Part shown: positions 1 through 8,932 of the stretch, piece by piece
Layout: each line of letters opens with the position of its first letter
How positions within the stretch are numbered: position 1 is the stretch's first letter
NCBI GenBank assembly: GCA_012271025.1
Contig: JAAXHF010000160.1
Span: forward strand, 1-20,370
Reading direction: 5' to 3'
Source: Deltaproteobacteria bacterium
Lineage (GTDB): Bacteria > Desulfobacterota_B > Binatia > Bin18
DNA: 20,370 bases
The notes under the pieces: generated by a model
Database searches by the model: none
Told to the model about the DNA's origin: nothing
What the model saw: only the letters and a program-made list of their open reading frames with translations
Translations under genes and position numbers: made by a program

Positions 1-372
1 CATGCACAGCCACACCCCGGTCAGGTTGATGGCAATGACCCGCTCCCAGGCGGCCTCGTCATAGTCAACCGTCTGGGCGCCCGGCCCCTCAATGCCGGCG
101 TTATTATGGGCGCAGTCGAGCCGCCCGTAGGCGTCGATACAGCCGGCGACAAGCGCCTCAACCTCGGCCGCGCGGGACACGTCAGCGGCCACGAAGCGGG
201 CCTCGCCCCCGGCCTCGGCAATCAGCCGCACCGTCTCCTGGCCGGCGTCGGCCGCCACATCGGACACCACAACGCGCGCCCCTTCGCGGGCAAAGGTCAG
301 GGCCGTCGCCCGGCCGATGCCCGACCCCCCGCCGGTGACCAGCGCAACCTTGTCGGTGACGAATCCTGGCAT
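1..372 (-). CDS. SDR family NAD(P)-dependent oxidoreductase, 3' end cut by window
   Basis: The first 124 residues of a classical short-chain dehydrogenase/reductase; the C-terminal half lies beyond the window start. The Rossmann glycine motif TGGGSGIG is at residues 13-20, followed by the structural NNAG motif near 90-93 and the family-typical INLTGVW segment. An aspartate after strand beta-2 (VVVSDV) favours NAD(H) over NADP(H), by family rules. The catalytic Ser-Tyr-Lys is not visible because of the truncation. The ATG at 370-372 follows a strong AGGAGGAG ribosome site, which overlaps the end of the upstream SDR gene; only 9 bases separate them, so they form an operon. It is about 69% identical (86 of 124 by hand count) to that neighbour, so the pair arose by tandem duplication. 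The substrate cannot be told from the sequence. Confidence 0.9.
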   Translation of the reverse strand, partial: MPGFVTDKVALVTGGGSGIGRATALTFAREGARVVVSDVAADAGQETVRLIAEAGGEARFVAADVSRAAEVEALVAGCIDAYGRLDCAHNNAGIEGPGAQTVDYDEAAWERVIAINLTGVWLCM

Positions 373-381
373 GTTCTCCTC

Positions 382-1143
382 CTATTGGGCGGTGATCCCG
401 CCGTCGACCGACATGGCGTGGCCGGTGACAAACGAGGCCGCGTCCGAGCACAGCCACACCACCGCTTCGGCGATTTCCTGGGGCTGGCCGGCCCGGCCGA
501 CTGGATGGATGGAGACAAAGCCTTCCATCATGCCCGGATTGCCGCTCGTCAGCCGCTCGACCATCGGGGTTTCAATGACCCCCGGGCACATGGCGTTGAC
601 CCGAATCCCGGCCTTGGCGTATTCCAGGGCTGCGGTTTTGCTCAGGCCGACCACGCCGTGCTTGCTGGCCACATAGGCCGGCATGCCCGGAGCGCCGATC
701 AGGCCGGCTCCCGAGGCGGTGTTGACGATGGCCCCGCCGCCCTGCTCAAGCATGGGCGGGATCTCATACTTCATGCACAACCATACCCCGGTCAGATTGA
801 CCCCAATAACGCGGTCCCAGTCCGCCTCGGCGTACTCGGCCGTATTGCTGACCGTCCCCTCAATGCCGGCATTATTATGGGCGCAGTCGAGCCGGCCATA
901 GGCGTCGAGGGTGAAGCGGACCATGGCCTCGACTTCGGCCGCCCGGGTCACGTCGGTTTTGATGCAGCGGGCCTCGCCGCCCGCGTCCTTGATGAGCCGC
1001 ACCGTCTCCTCGGCCTTGTCGACCACCACGTCGGCGACCACGACCTGCGCCCCTTCGCGGGCAAAGGTCAGCGCCGAGGCTCTGCCGATCCCGGTGCTGC
1101 CGCCGGTGACCAGCGCAACTTTTCCGCTCAGTAATCCTGCCAT
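382..1143 (-). CDS. SDR family NAD(P)-dependent oxidoreductase
   Basis: A complete 253-residue classical SDR, the usual family length, expected to be a cytosolic NAD(H)-dependent alcohol or hydroxyacyl dehydrogenase or ketoreductase. Visible motifs are TGGSTGIG (13-20), Asp38 at the end of beta-2 (NAD preference), Asp64 (adenine ring contact), NNAG (90-93), catalytic Ser144, and Tyr157 with Lys161 in a YVASK motif. The C-terminus ends in the common SFVTGHAMSVDGG pattern. The start at 1143 is chosen because AAGGAGG stands 8 bases upstream and the next in-frame upstream residues do not look like SDR sequence. It is first in a two-gene operon with its paralogue. It is divergent from an MFS transporter gene, with 187 bases between them. 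The substrate is unknown. Confidence 0.93.
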   Translation of the reverse strand: MAGLLSGKVALVTGGSTGIGRASALTFAREGAQVVVADVVVDKAEETVRLIKDAGGEARCIKTDVTRAAEVEAMVRFTLDAYGRLDCAHNNAGIEGTVSNTAEYAEADWDRVIGVNLTGVWLCMKYEIPPMLEQGGGAIVNTASGAGLIGAPGMPAYVASKHGVVGLSKTAALEYAKAGIRVNAMCPGVIETPMVERLTSGNPGMMEGFVSIHPVGRAGQPQEIAEAVVWLCSDAASFVTGHAMSVDGGITAQ

Positions 1144-1300
1144 GCACGGCCCTCCTTGTGGGTCTGGATATAGACACGCCGCCCGCCGCTTGGCAAGGCC
1201 GACCCCATTTCTTCCGCCAGGCTGGTGGCGTATCATGGTCGGCGATGCCCGCCCGGTCCCGTCATTGCCCGAGGCCGGGAAAACACACGGCCTGAGTTCC

Positions 1301-1315
1301 CGCCCGTGACGGGCG
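1301..1315. promoter_or_regulatory. 15-bp palindrome before the MFS gene, possible operator
   Basis: CGCCCGT-G-ACGGGCG is a perfect inverted repeat with 7-bp arms around one central base. It ends 15 bases before the MFS start, in the 187-bp divergent region shared with the SDR operon. The size and position suit a dimeric repressor site, but no regulator gene lies beside it. The repeat is GC-rich in a GC-rich genome, so a chance hairpin is possible. Confidence 0.35.
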
Positions 1316-1330
1316 CATGAAACGGATTCC

Positions 1331-2494
1331 ATGTCACGCTGGTTTGTGTTGTCCCTTGCCGCCGCCATCATGTTTGCCGACTCGGTCGGCTATACCCTGA
1401 TTATCCCCATGCTGCCGTCTATGGCTCGGGAGTTGGGGCTGACCGAAACCTGGGCCGGCATCTTTTACGCCTCGTATGGCCTGATCTCCCTACTGCTGTA
1501 TCTGCCCTTTGGCTATGTGGTTGATCGGGTTGGCGAGCGCCTGTGGCTGACGGCCGGGATGCTGGTGCTGGGCCTGACTGCGGTAGCGTTCTCGATGGCG
1601 TCGAGCTTTTGGCCCCTGCTGCTGTGTCGGCTGGCCCAGGGGGCGGCCGCCTCGGCAACCTGGGCGGCGACCCTGCCGCTGGCCGCCCGTCTGGCGGATA
1701 AAGACCAGCGCGGGCTGGAAATGAGCATCGTGCCCATCGCCTTCAGTCTGGGGGCGATTGGCGGGCCGGCGCTGGGCAGCTTTGGCCAGGCTCGCGAGCC
1801 GTTCGTCTATTTTGCCGTCCTGCCCTGTGTCCTGGCCGTGCTGGCCTTTTTTGTCATTCCGGACCGGATGGCGGCGACCGGCTCCCCGGCCGAGCACGAC
1901 CAGCCCCTCTCGCTGGCATCCCTGCGGCAGCTCTTGTCGTCCCGTCTGACCAGTGCCTGTCTGGTCATTCTGGTGACCTGCGCGGCGCTGGGCGCGATTG
2001 AGATGCTGCTGCCGCTCCAGCTGGCCCAGATTGGCTGGTCGCGCCAGGAGATCGGGGTGTTGTTTACGGCTTGGGGCGCTGCGGCCCTGATTTGCCAGCC
2101 CCTGATCGGCGCCTGGTCAGACCGCCGCGGACGCCAGGAACCGATGATCCTGGGTCTGCTCGCGTCCGCCGTCTTGATTCCGAGCCTGTTTTTGACCCTG
2201 GAGTCGCCGGGGCTGTTTGTCCTGGCCCTGGGAGCGATCATCGCCCTGTCGGCCGCCCTGGCTCCGTCGATGCCGCTGATTGCCGATGGGCTGAGCCACG
2301 GCCAGGCCGGCAAGGCGTTTGGTTTTTACAACATGGCCTTCAGCATCGGCATTGTCCTCGGCCCCTGGCTGGGGGGGTATGTCACCGAGCAGGTCCACGT
2401 CTTTGGGGCGGCGCTTCTGCTGGCGGTTCCGCTCGGGCTGACGGCCTGCGCCCTGCCGCGCTTTCTGGCTTCGGTGCCCCTCAGTCCGTCGTAA
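1331..2494 (+). CDS. MFS transporter, drug/proton antiporter-like
   Basis: A 387-residue integral membrane protein with about 12 hydrophobic segments, the normal size for the major facilitator superfamily. The N-terminus has the DHA1-type pattern with an acidic residue in helix 1 (FADSVGYTLIIPMLP). The loop between helices 2 and 3 carries motif A (GYVVDRVGER, residues 61-70), and the symmetric loop of the second half repeats it (GAWSDRRGR, near 260). It probably exports a small molecule by proton exchange across the inner membrane; the substrate is unknown. No strong Shine-Dalgarno site precedes the ATG, and no in-frame upstream start was found nearby. It ends 21 bases before the cyclase-ATPase gene and may be co-transcribed with it. 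Confidence 0.88.
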   Translation: MSRWFVLSLAAAIMFADSVGYTLIIPMLPSMARELGLTETWAGIFYASYGLISLLLYLPFGYVVDRVGERLWLTAGMLVLGLTAVAFSMASSFWPLLLCRLAQGAAASATWAATLPLAARLADKDQRGLEMSIVPIAFSLGAIGGPALGSFGQAREPFVYFAVLPCVLAVLAFFVIPDRMAATGSPAEHDQPLSLASLRQLLSSRLTSACLVILVTCAALGAIEMLLPLQLAQIGWSRQEIGVLFTAWGAAALICQPLIGAWSDRRGRQEPMILGLLASAVLIPSLFLTLESPGLFVLALGAIIALSAALAPSMPLIADGLSHGQAGKAFGFYNMAFSIGIVLGPWLGGYVTEQVHVFGAALLLAVPLGLTACALPRFLASVPLSPS

Positions 2495-2515
2495 TCGTCC
2501 GAAGGAAGAGGACCA

Positions 2516-5500
2516 ATGCGCTGCCCCCAGTGCGGAACCCACAATCGCTCGGCGGCCAGGTTTTGTGATCAGTGCGGCACCGGCCTGACGCCTGTGTCCG
2601 GGATGGCTCGCCCGGCGGCTGAGCGGCGTCAGCTGACCGTCCTGTTCTGCGATGTGGTGGGGTCCACCCGCCTGGCCGAGCAGCTCGACCCAGAAGAACT
2701 GCGCGATGTCATCCGCAGCTACCAGGAGCTGTGTGCGGAGGTGGTGGCCGGCTTTGCCGGCTATATCGCCCAATACCTGGGCGACGGGCTGCTGGTCTAC
2801 TTCGGGCATCCGGTCGCCCATGAGGACGACGCGATCCAGGCCGTGCGGGCCGGCCTGCGCATCGTCGGGGCGGTCCAGGATTCGCCCCTGCTCAGGCAGG
2901 CCGCGCGGCCGTTGCGGGTGCGGGTCGGCATTCATACCGGTCAGGTGGTGGTCGGGGAAATGGGCGGCGCCGGGCGGTTTGAGCGGCTGGCGCTGGGCGA
3001 GACCCCGAATATTGCGGCGCGCCTGCAGAACCTGGCCCGGCCCGATACGGTCGTCATCAGCGGGGCGACAGCTCGCCTGGTTGAGGGATTGTGTGAGTGG
3101 CGGGCGCTCGGCGAGCGCCCGCTGCGCGGCCTGTCCAAGCCGATGGCGGTGTATCAAGTCCTGCGTGAGAGCGGCGAGCGGGACCGCTTTCGGGCTGCGG
3201 TCCGGCGCGGCCTGTCGCCCCTGGTGGGTCGCCAGGAGACCCTGGCGGCATTGCTCGACAGTTGGCGCCAAGTCAAGAACGCTTCCGGCCAGGTCGTGCT
3301 GCTGAGCGGCGAGCCCGGCATCGGGAAATCCCGTTTGGTCCAGGAACTCAAGGAACGCATCCCGACCGAGGGCGGCACCGAACTCGAGTTTCGCTGTTCG
3401 GACCACTTCCAGCACAGCGCCTTCTACCCCCAGATCGAGTATTTCCAGCGCCAGCTCCAGACCGGGCCGGAGGAACGGTCGGCCGACAGACTCTCCCGGC
3501 TGGAAACCTTGCTGGCCGATCACCCCTTTGGCCGCCAGGAAGTCGTCCCGCTGCTGGCAGCCCTGCTGTCCATCCCGCTGGACGAGCGCTATACAGTCTG
3601 GCAGGGCAGTCCCCAGCGCCAAAAGCAGCGCACCCAGCAGGCCATTGTCGCCGGCCTGCTGCAACAGGCCGCCCGAAGCCCGCTGCTGGTCGTGTGGGAG
3701 GATGTCCAGTGGGCCGACCCTTCGACCCTGGATCTGCTCCAGGTCCTGATTGATCGGGTTCCCGACGCCCGTCTGCTGGTCGTCCTGACCTTTCGGTCTG
3801 ATTTTACGCCGGCCTGGACTATGCGCCCGCACATGAAACAGCTCAGCCTGGGTCGTCTCGGACGCCAACAGGCGGCCCAGCTGATTGCCGGGTTGGCCGA
3901 CGATCAGAGCCTGCCGGATGACCTCGTCCAGCAGGTCCTGGATAAGACCGACGGCATTCCGCTGTTCATCGAAGAACTGACGACGATGGTGCTGGCCGCC
4001 GAATCCTCCTCTTCGTCGGCGTCTCAGACGCCTGACCTGGCCATTCCGGCCACCCTGCACGACTTGCTGATGGCCCGCCTCGATCAGCTCGGCCCGGCCA
4101 AAAAGGTTGCCCAGCTCGGTGCCGCCCTGGGCCGTGCCTTTCCCCACGAGGTGATTCGGGCCGTGTGGTCGCTCGACGATCAGTCCTTGCAGCACGGCCT
4201 GGAGCGGCTGGCGGTCGCCGAGATCATCTCCCGCCGGGGAGAGCCGCCGCATCCCCGTTGGGTCTTCAAACACGCCCTGATCCAGGACGCGGCCTATCAG
4301 TCCCTGCTCAAAAGCCAGCGCCTCGAACTGCACGCCCATATTGCCCGCGTCCTGGAGAAACGTTTTCCTGAGACGGCCGAGACCCAGCCCGATCTGATCG
4401 CCCACCACTATACCCAGGCGGGTCTCCAGCAAGCGGCGCTCGACTACTGGAAACGCGCCGGTCAACGCGCGTTTGAACGCTCGGCCTATGTCGAAGCGCT
4501 CGAACACCTGGGCCAGGGACTGGCCCTGCTCAAAGCCCTGCCCGAGGGAGCCGAGCGAGCCGAACACGAGCTGGATTTCCACACCACGCGTGGACCCGGT
4601 CTGATCGCCACCAAGGGCTATGCCGACCCGGAGGTCAAAGACACCTACGTCCGGGCTCAAGAACTGGGCCACCAGGTTGGCCAGCCGTCCCACGCGTTTT
4701 CCGCCCTGCGCGGGCTGTGGATGGTTCATGAGATGCGGGGCGAACTCCACACCGCCCGGCAACTCGGCGAACAGCTGCTGTCGATGACCTCCAGTCTGCC
4801 CGATCCGGCCTCGCTGATCGAAGTCCACCGGGCGTGCGGCAACACCTTGTTCTGGCTGGGCGAGTTCGGCCTGGCCCGCGAGCATCTCGAACACGCGATT
4901 GCCCTCTACCAGCCCGACACCCACCGCAGCCTGGCCTTTCGCTACGGTTCCGACCCCAAGGTGGTGTGCCTGTTCTACAACGCCCTGACCCTGTGGCTGC
5001 TCGGCTATCCCGACCAGGCTCTGGGCCAGTGCCAGCAAGCCCTGGACGCCGCCCACGGCCTCCCCCACAGCCTCGCCGCAGCCCACAACTGGCTGGCCAT
5101 GTTGCACCAGATTCAGGGCGACCTGTTGGCCAGCCAGGATACGGCTGCGACCGCAGTGGCCATGTCCCAGAAACACGGCTTTCCCCACTGGTTGGCGATG
5201 GGGCGGATGCTGCAAGGCTGGGCCACGGCAATGCAGGCGCCGACCGGCGACGGCTTGGCGCAGTTGGAGGACGGACTGGCCGCCTGGCAGGCGACCGGCT
5301 CAGCGCTGCTGCGTCCGTATTTTCTGTCTCTGCTGGCCGAAGTGCAGCAAAAGAGCGGACAGGTGGACGCCGCCCTGCACTGTCTCGACCAAGCCTTGCG
5401 GGCCGTCGAAGAGTACGGGGAACGCTTCTACGAGGCCGAGCTGCGTCGGCGTAAAGGAGAGTGCCTGCTGGCGTGGGAAATCGAAGAGCAAAAGAGTCCC

Positions 5501-5749
5501 TACCACAGCGCTCATACGTCCACCGCTGAAGCATGTTTTCAGCGCGCGATCGAGATTGCCCGAAGACAGCGGGCAAAGTCTTTGGAGCTACGGGCGGCCA
5601 TGAGCCTGGGCCGGTTGTTGCAGACCCAGAACAAAACGACTGAGGCGCGGCAGCTGCTCGCGGAAGTGTCCGGGTGGTTTGATCCTGAACTTGAAACTGC
5701 CGATTTGCAGCAGGCGAGAAGACTCCTGGAGGGCTGGGTCGAGACCTGA
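2516..5749 (+). CDS. Zinc-ribbon / class III nucleotidyl cyclase / AAA (STAND-like) ATPase / TPR protein
   Basis: A 1077-residue multidomain signalling protein. Residues 3-20 hold a CPxC...CxxC zinc ribbon. Residues 37-215 are a class III adenylate/guanylate cyclase domain with both metal aspartates (Asp46 in FCDVVGST, Asp90 in LGDGLLVYF) and the transition-state Asn165 and Arg169 (NIAAR), so the domain looks active. Next comes an AAA_16-type ATPase with Walker A GEPGIGKS (265-272) and Walker B LLVVWEDVQWAD (390-401). The WVFKHALIQDAAY segment and a long helical TPR-like region to the C-terminus match the known cyclase-ATPase-TPR regulators. No membrane segment is evident. The start follows GAAGGAAGAGG. 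The nucleotide product and the stimulus sensed by the TPRs are unknown. A methyltransferase gene follows 139 bases downstream on the same strand. Confidence 0.9.
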   Translation: MRCPQCGTHNRSAARFCDQCGTGLTPVSGMARPAAERRQLTVLFCDVVGSTRLAEQLDPEELRDVIRSYQELCAEVVAGFAGYIAQYLGDGLLVYFGHPVAHEDDAIQAVRAGLRIVGAVQDSPLLRQAARPLRVRVGIHTGQVVVGEMGGAGRFERLALGETPNIAARLQNLARPDTVVISGATARLVEGLCEWRALGERPLRGLSKPMAVYQVLRESGERDRFRAAVRRGLSPLVGRQETLAALLDSWRQVKNASGQVVLLSGEPGIGKSRLVQELKERIPTEGGTELEFRCSDHFQHSAFYPQIEYFQRQLQTGPEERSADRLSRLETLLADHPFGRQEVVPLLAALLSIPLDERYTVWQGSPQRQKQRTQQAIVAGLLQQAARSPLLVVWEDVQWADPSTLDLLQVLIDRVPDARLLVVLTFRSDFTPAWTMRPHMKQLSLGRLGRQQAAQLIAGLADDQSLPDDLVQQVLDKTDGIPLFIEELTTMVLAAESSSSSASQTPDLAIPATLHDLLMARLDQLGPAKKVAQLGAALGRAFPHEVIRAVWSLDDQSLQHGLERLAVAEIISRRGEPPHPRWVFKHALIQDAAYQSLLKSQRLELHAHIARVLEKRFPETAETQPDLIAHHYTQAGLQQAALDYWKRAGQRAFERSAYVEALEHLGQGLALLKALPEGAERAEHELDFHTTRGPGLIATKGYADPEVKDTYVRAQELGHQVGQPSHAFSALRGLWMVHEMRGELHTARQLGEQLLSMTSSLPDPASLIEVHRACGNTLFWLGEFGLAREHLEHAIALYQPDTHRSLAFRYGSDPKVVCLFYNALTLWLLGYPDQALGQCQQALDAAHGLPHSLAAAHNWLAMLHQIQGDLLASQDTAATAVAMSQKHGFPHWLAMGRMLQGWATAMQAPTGDGLAQLEDGLAAWQATGSALLRPYFLSLLAEVQQKSGQVDAALHCLDQALRAVEEYGERFYEAELRRRKGECLLAWEIEEQKSPYHSAHTSTAEACFQRAIEIARRQRAKSLELRAAMSLGRLLQTQNKTTEARQLLAEVSGWFDPELETADLQQARRLLEGWVET

Positions 5750-5828
5750 CGAACGATAAGGAGCGCCCCTGGAAAAGCGCGTCCGGGTATAGCAAAGTAC
5801 AGGTGCGACAAGACCAATATAGACTTGC

Positions 5829-5843
5829 GAACGGTCAGCGTTC
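5829..5843. repeat. Short inverted repeat upstream of the methyltransferase gene
   Basis: GAACG-gtcag-CGTTC, 5-bp arms with a 5-base spacer, lies in the 139-base gap before the methyltransferase, 45 bases from its start. Such a site could bind a regulator, as C-protein sites do in some restriction-modification systems, but no controller gene is nearby. Arms this short are compatible with chance. Confidence 0.2.
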
Positions 5844-5888
5844 TTCCAATTCTCAGCCCGCCAGGCGAGAGGCGATATATCAGGAACG

Positions 5889-8831
5889 ATGAGAAGCCCG
5901 AAAACGACGGTGAGCCGCCCCCGCCAGACCGAACCCAGCGCCAACACCGCTTTGGGAGACCTCTTGAAGGGGATGCTGTTGGGCTGTCAGGTACGGGCCG
6001 AGCACACCGGGCTGATTACCGACCGTTCCGGGCTGCGGCTTGACAATCTGATGACCGCCCCGGACCGGGCTCCGGTCGCCGTCGAAGCCGAATATCTGCC
6101 CGCGCGAACCGTCGAACACGAGGCGACCGCCCGACTTGGATTGCGGGTCGTGGATGAGCCCAATCCCATCGAGGCGGCTATCGCCCTGCGCTATCCGCGC
6201 GACGTAGGGGACGCCGACGACTTGCGCACGGCCATCGCCGCAGCCGAACTATCATACTGCGTCTTCACCCAAGAGTGGGGGAAAGAAGAGAATCAACGGT
6301 TTCCCACCACCGGCTGGCTGACCGGCTCGGTGGCCGACCTCGCCGACCTGATTCGTCTGGTCTCCGTTCCCCAGCACGCCGTGGACGCCGCAGCCACCGC
6401 CCTGGAGGACGGCATTGACCACGCCGTGACCATCCTGCACGACATGGCCACCCAACGCCCGGCCATTACGCCGCGCATCGCCCATCTGCTGGGAATGTCC
6501 GACGTGTACCAGACTCGCCGCATGGCCTGCGCCATTGTGGCCAACGCCCTGATTTTTCATGAGCGGCTAACCGGGATGTATACCGAGGTCAAGCCGCTGC
6601 ACCTGCTCTGCGCCCCAGCCGTCGCCAATCCACAGGCAGAAATCCTAGCCGCCTGGTCCCACATCCTGGACATCAACTACTGGGCGATTTTTGCCATTGC
6701 CCGCGATATCGTCGCCCAACTGCCGCCGCGCGAGGCGGCCCTCATCCTGGCTGCGCTACGCGAAACCGCCCAGGACATCACCACCACAGGTGTCACCAAC
6801 GCCCACGATCTGACCGGGCGCCTCTTCCAGCGATTGATTGCCGACCGCAAGTATCTGGCCACCTTCTACACCCTGCCAGCGTCGGCGTCTCTGCTAGCTC
6901 GCCTGGCCGTCGCCAAGCTGCACGGCGTAGACTGGGCCGACGCTGACGCCATCGCCAGACTGCGCATCGGCGACTTTGCCTGCGGGACCGGCGCGTTGTT
7001 GTCCGCCGTCTATGAGCAGATTGCCAGCCGCCATGAACGTACCGGCGGCGATCCGGCTCAGTTGCACCCGGCCATGATGGAAGAGGTGTTGTACGGCTGT
7101 GACGTGATGCCCTCGGCCATTCATATTACCGGCTCCACCCTGTCCGGGGTGCAGCCGCAGATTCAGTTTGGCAGGTCGCGGCTGTACACGCTGGCCTACG
7201 GGAGGCAGGAGGACGGGAGTATCAAAATCGGTTCGCTGGAGTTGCTGGACCATCAAGCCACGGATGCGATGTTCAATACGAATGACCCGGCCAAACGCAC
7301 CGGCAGCGTCGGCGAAGAGACTGCTACCCACGTCGTCGCGGAAATCCCCCATGAAGGCTTTGACCTCGTGATTATGAACCCGCCGTTTACCCGCGCCACC
7401 AATCACGAAGGCGCGCACGCCGAGGTGACCAACCCCGCCTTTGCCGCGTTTGACGCCACGTCCGCCGACCAGACGGACATGGGCAAGCGTGTGAATACGC
7501 TGGGCAAGGACACCTGCTACCACGGCAACGCCGGTATTGCCTCGGCCTTTGTTGCGCTGGCCCATGCCAAGCTCAGACCCGGCGGCGTGCTGGCCCTGGT
7601 CCTGCCGCTGTCCGCTGCCGCCGGTCTATCATGGCAGGGATTTCGCCAGATGCTCGTGCAGCGCTACTCGGATATCGCTGTGCTGAGTATCGCGGCCAGC
7701 GGCATGGACATGTCCTTTTCCTCGGACACAGGCATGGCGGAATGTCTGGTTATCGCCCGGAAGCGCCAGCAATCCAAGTCAGACACCGCACCTGAAACAG
7801 CGCACTTCACATCGCTCCGCCGCCGTCCGCACGGACTCGCTCATGCCAGGGAAATCGCCATAAAAATTCACAGGGCCGACGATATCCGGCGCATTGAGGA
7901 TGGACCATACGGCGGGACGCGCCTGACCGTCGGGGATGAACTGGACGGCGAAATGATGACCGCCCCATGTCAGACGGACGGAGCGTATTGGGGCGCGGCC
8001 CGGCTTCTGGATTACTCGCTGGCCCAAACCGCCTACGCCTTGGCCCGCTCTCAACTCTGGCTGCCCGCCGCAGCCGCAGCCCTTGACCTGAAAACAGCGC
8101 CGTTAAGCGTTGTGGGCAAACTGGGCTTGGTCCACCGTGACATCACCGGCCCGCCTCCGCGTGGCCCGTTCACCAAAGTAGCGCCTGACCCGACGGCTAC
8201 CTACCCCGCGCTGTGGAATCACGACGCCAAGAGAGAAACCCGGTTAGTGTGCAAACCTGACTCCTCGTTACAAGTCCGACGTGGCATGGAATCCAAGGCC
8301 GCCGACGTGTGGGCCACCGCCAGCCGTACCCATATCAACTTGGAGTATACATTCGGTTCTCAGCCCCTTGCAGTGGCGTTCACCGAGCGGGAAACAATTG
8401 GTGGCATCGTGTGGCCAAATGTGATTTTTGACGAGAAGAGGTTCGAATACGCTTTTGCGGTATGGGGCAACAGCACCCTGGGCCTCTTGTCGTATTGGTG
8501 GCACTCCAGCCGCCAGCAATCCAGCAAGGCGAGGATGACGATTCGCTCCGCCGAAACGCTGCCTGTGCTCGACTTCCGTGCTTTGAGCGACGCTCAGTTT
8601 CACACCGCCGAAGCAATTTTCGACGAGTTTCGGGACAAGGAGCTGCTACCGGCCTACCTGGCCGATGCCGATGCCAACCGCGCCCTGCTCGACCGCCGTG
8701 TCGTGTGCGACCTGCTGGGCTTTGACGACGATCTCTACCACGCCGTGCGCCGGCTGGCCGCCAAGTGGTGCGCCGAGCCGTCCGTCCACGGCGGCAAAAG
8801 CCGCCCGAAAGACGCCCGGCCTGTTCGCTGA
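5889..8831 (+). CDS. N6-adenine DNA methyltransferase, large, with possible nuclease-like N-terminal domain
   Basis: A 980-residue protein with the core of a gamma-type N6-adenine DNA methyltransferase: SAM-binding motif I DFACGTGALL (362-371) and catalytic motif IV NPPF (497-500) after FDLVIM. These would transfer methyl groups from S-adenosylmethionine to adenine in a DNA recognition site. Residues 700-960 follow the catalytic core, where a target-recognition domain would sit. The first 130 residues contain Asp52, then VAVEAEY with Glu66 and Glu68, then a RLG segment. This spacing resembles a PD-(D/E)XK nuclease core with ExE in place of ExK, so a type IIG-like single-chain restriction-modification enzyme is possible; that is inference. 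The start follows AGGAACG. No separate endonuclease or specificity gene adjoins it, and the downstream gene is convergent and unrelated. Confidence 0.85.
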   Translation: MRSPKTTVSRPRQTEPSANTALGDLLKGMLLGCQVRAEHTGLITDRSGLRLDNLMTAPDRAPVAVEAEYLPARTVEHEATARLGLRVVDEPNPIEAAIALRYPRDVGDADDLRTAIAAAELSYCVFTQEWGKEENQRFPTTGWLTGSVADLADLIRLVSVPQHAVDAAATALEDGIDHAVTILHDMATQRPAITPRIAHLLGMSDVYQTRRMACAIVANALIFHERLTGMYTEVKPLHLLCAPAVANPQAEILAAWSHILDINYWAIFAIARDIVAQLPPREAALILAALRETAQDITTTGVTNAHDLTGRLFQRLIADRKYLATFYTLPASASLLARLAVAKLHGVDWADADAIARLRIGDFACGTGALLSAVYEQIASRHERTGGDPAQLHPAMMEEVLYGCDVMPSAIHITGSTLSGVQPQIQFGRSRLYTLAYGRQEDGSIKIGSLELLDHQATDAMFNTNDPAKRTGSVGEETATHVVAEIPHEGFDLVIMNPPFTRATNHEGAHAEVTNPAFAAFDATSADQTDMGKRVNTLGKDTCYHGNAGIASAFVALAHAKLRPGGVLALVLPLSAAAGLSWQGFRQMLVQRYSDIAVLSIAASGMDMSFSSDTGMAECLVIARKRQQSKSDTAPETAHFTSLRRRPHGLAHAREIAIKIHRADDIRRIEDGPYGGTRLTVGDELDGEMMTAPCQTDGAYWGAARLLDYSLAQTAYALARSQLWLPAAAAALDLKTAPLSVVGKLGLVHRDITGPPPRGPFTKVAPDPTATYPALWNHDAKRETRLVCKPDSSLQVRRGMESKAADVWATASRTHINLEYTFGSQPLAVAFTERETIGGIVWPNVIFDEKRFEYAFAVWGNSTLGLLSYWWHSSRQQSSKARMTIRSAETLPVLDFRALSDAQFHTAEAIFDEFRDKELLPAYLADADANRALLDRRVVCDLLGFDDDLYHAVRRLAAKWCAEPSVHGGKSRPKDARPVR

Positions 8832-8932
8832 CTCGTTCTGCACGAGAACTCGACAGGGGTCGCTCTTTTCTGCAATTCTTTGCCAAAAGGGAGCGCAATG
8901 GTGTATAATATCTTCTATTCCAGAGCGGTCCC

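Noticed and set aside
2117..5215. Open frame of 1032 codons on the minus strand, antisense to the cyclase-ATPase gene
   Set aside because: It lies wholly opposite a gene with clear domains, its translation is rich in Gln, Gly and Arg with no recognisable motif, and long antisense frames are expected from GC-rich codon bias.
8832..8895. Weak hairpins between the methyltransferase and DUF547 genes as a terminator
   Set aside because: CTCGT/ACGAG and CGAC/GTCG stems are only 4-5 bp, and a cgctc/gagcg pairing needs bulges; no convincing terminator could be named.
8904..8909. Perfect TATAAT hexamer on the plus strand in the gap between convergent genes
   Set aside because: No good -35 element at the right distance and no plus-strand gene downstream; likely chance in a locally AT-rich gap.
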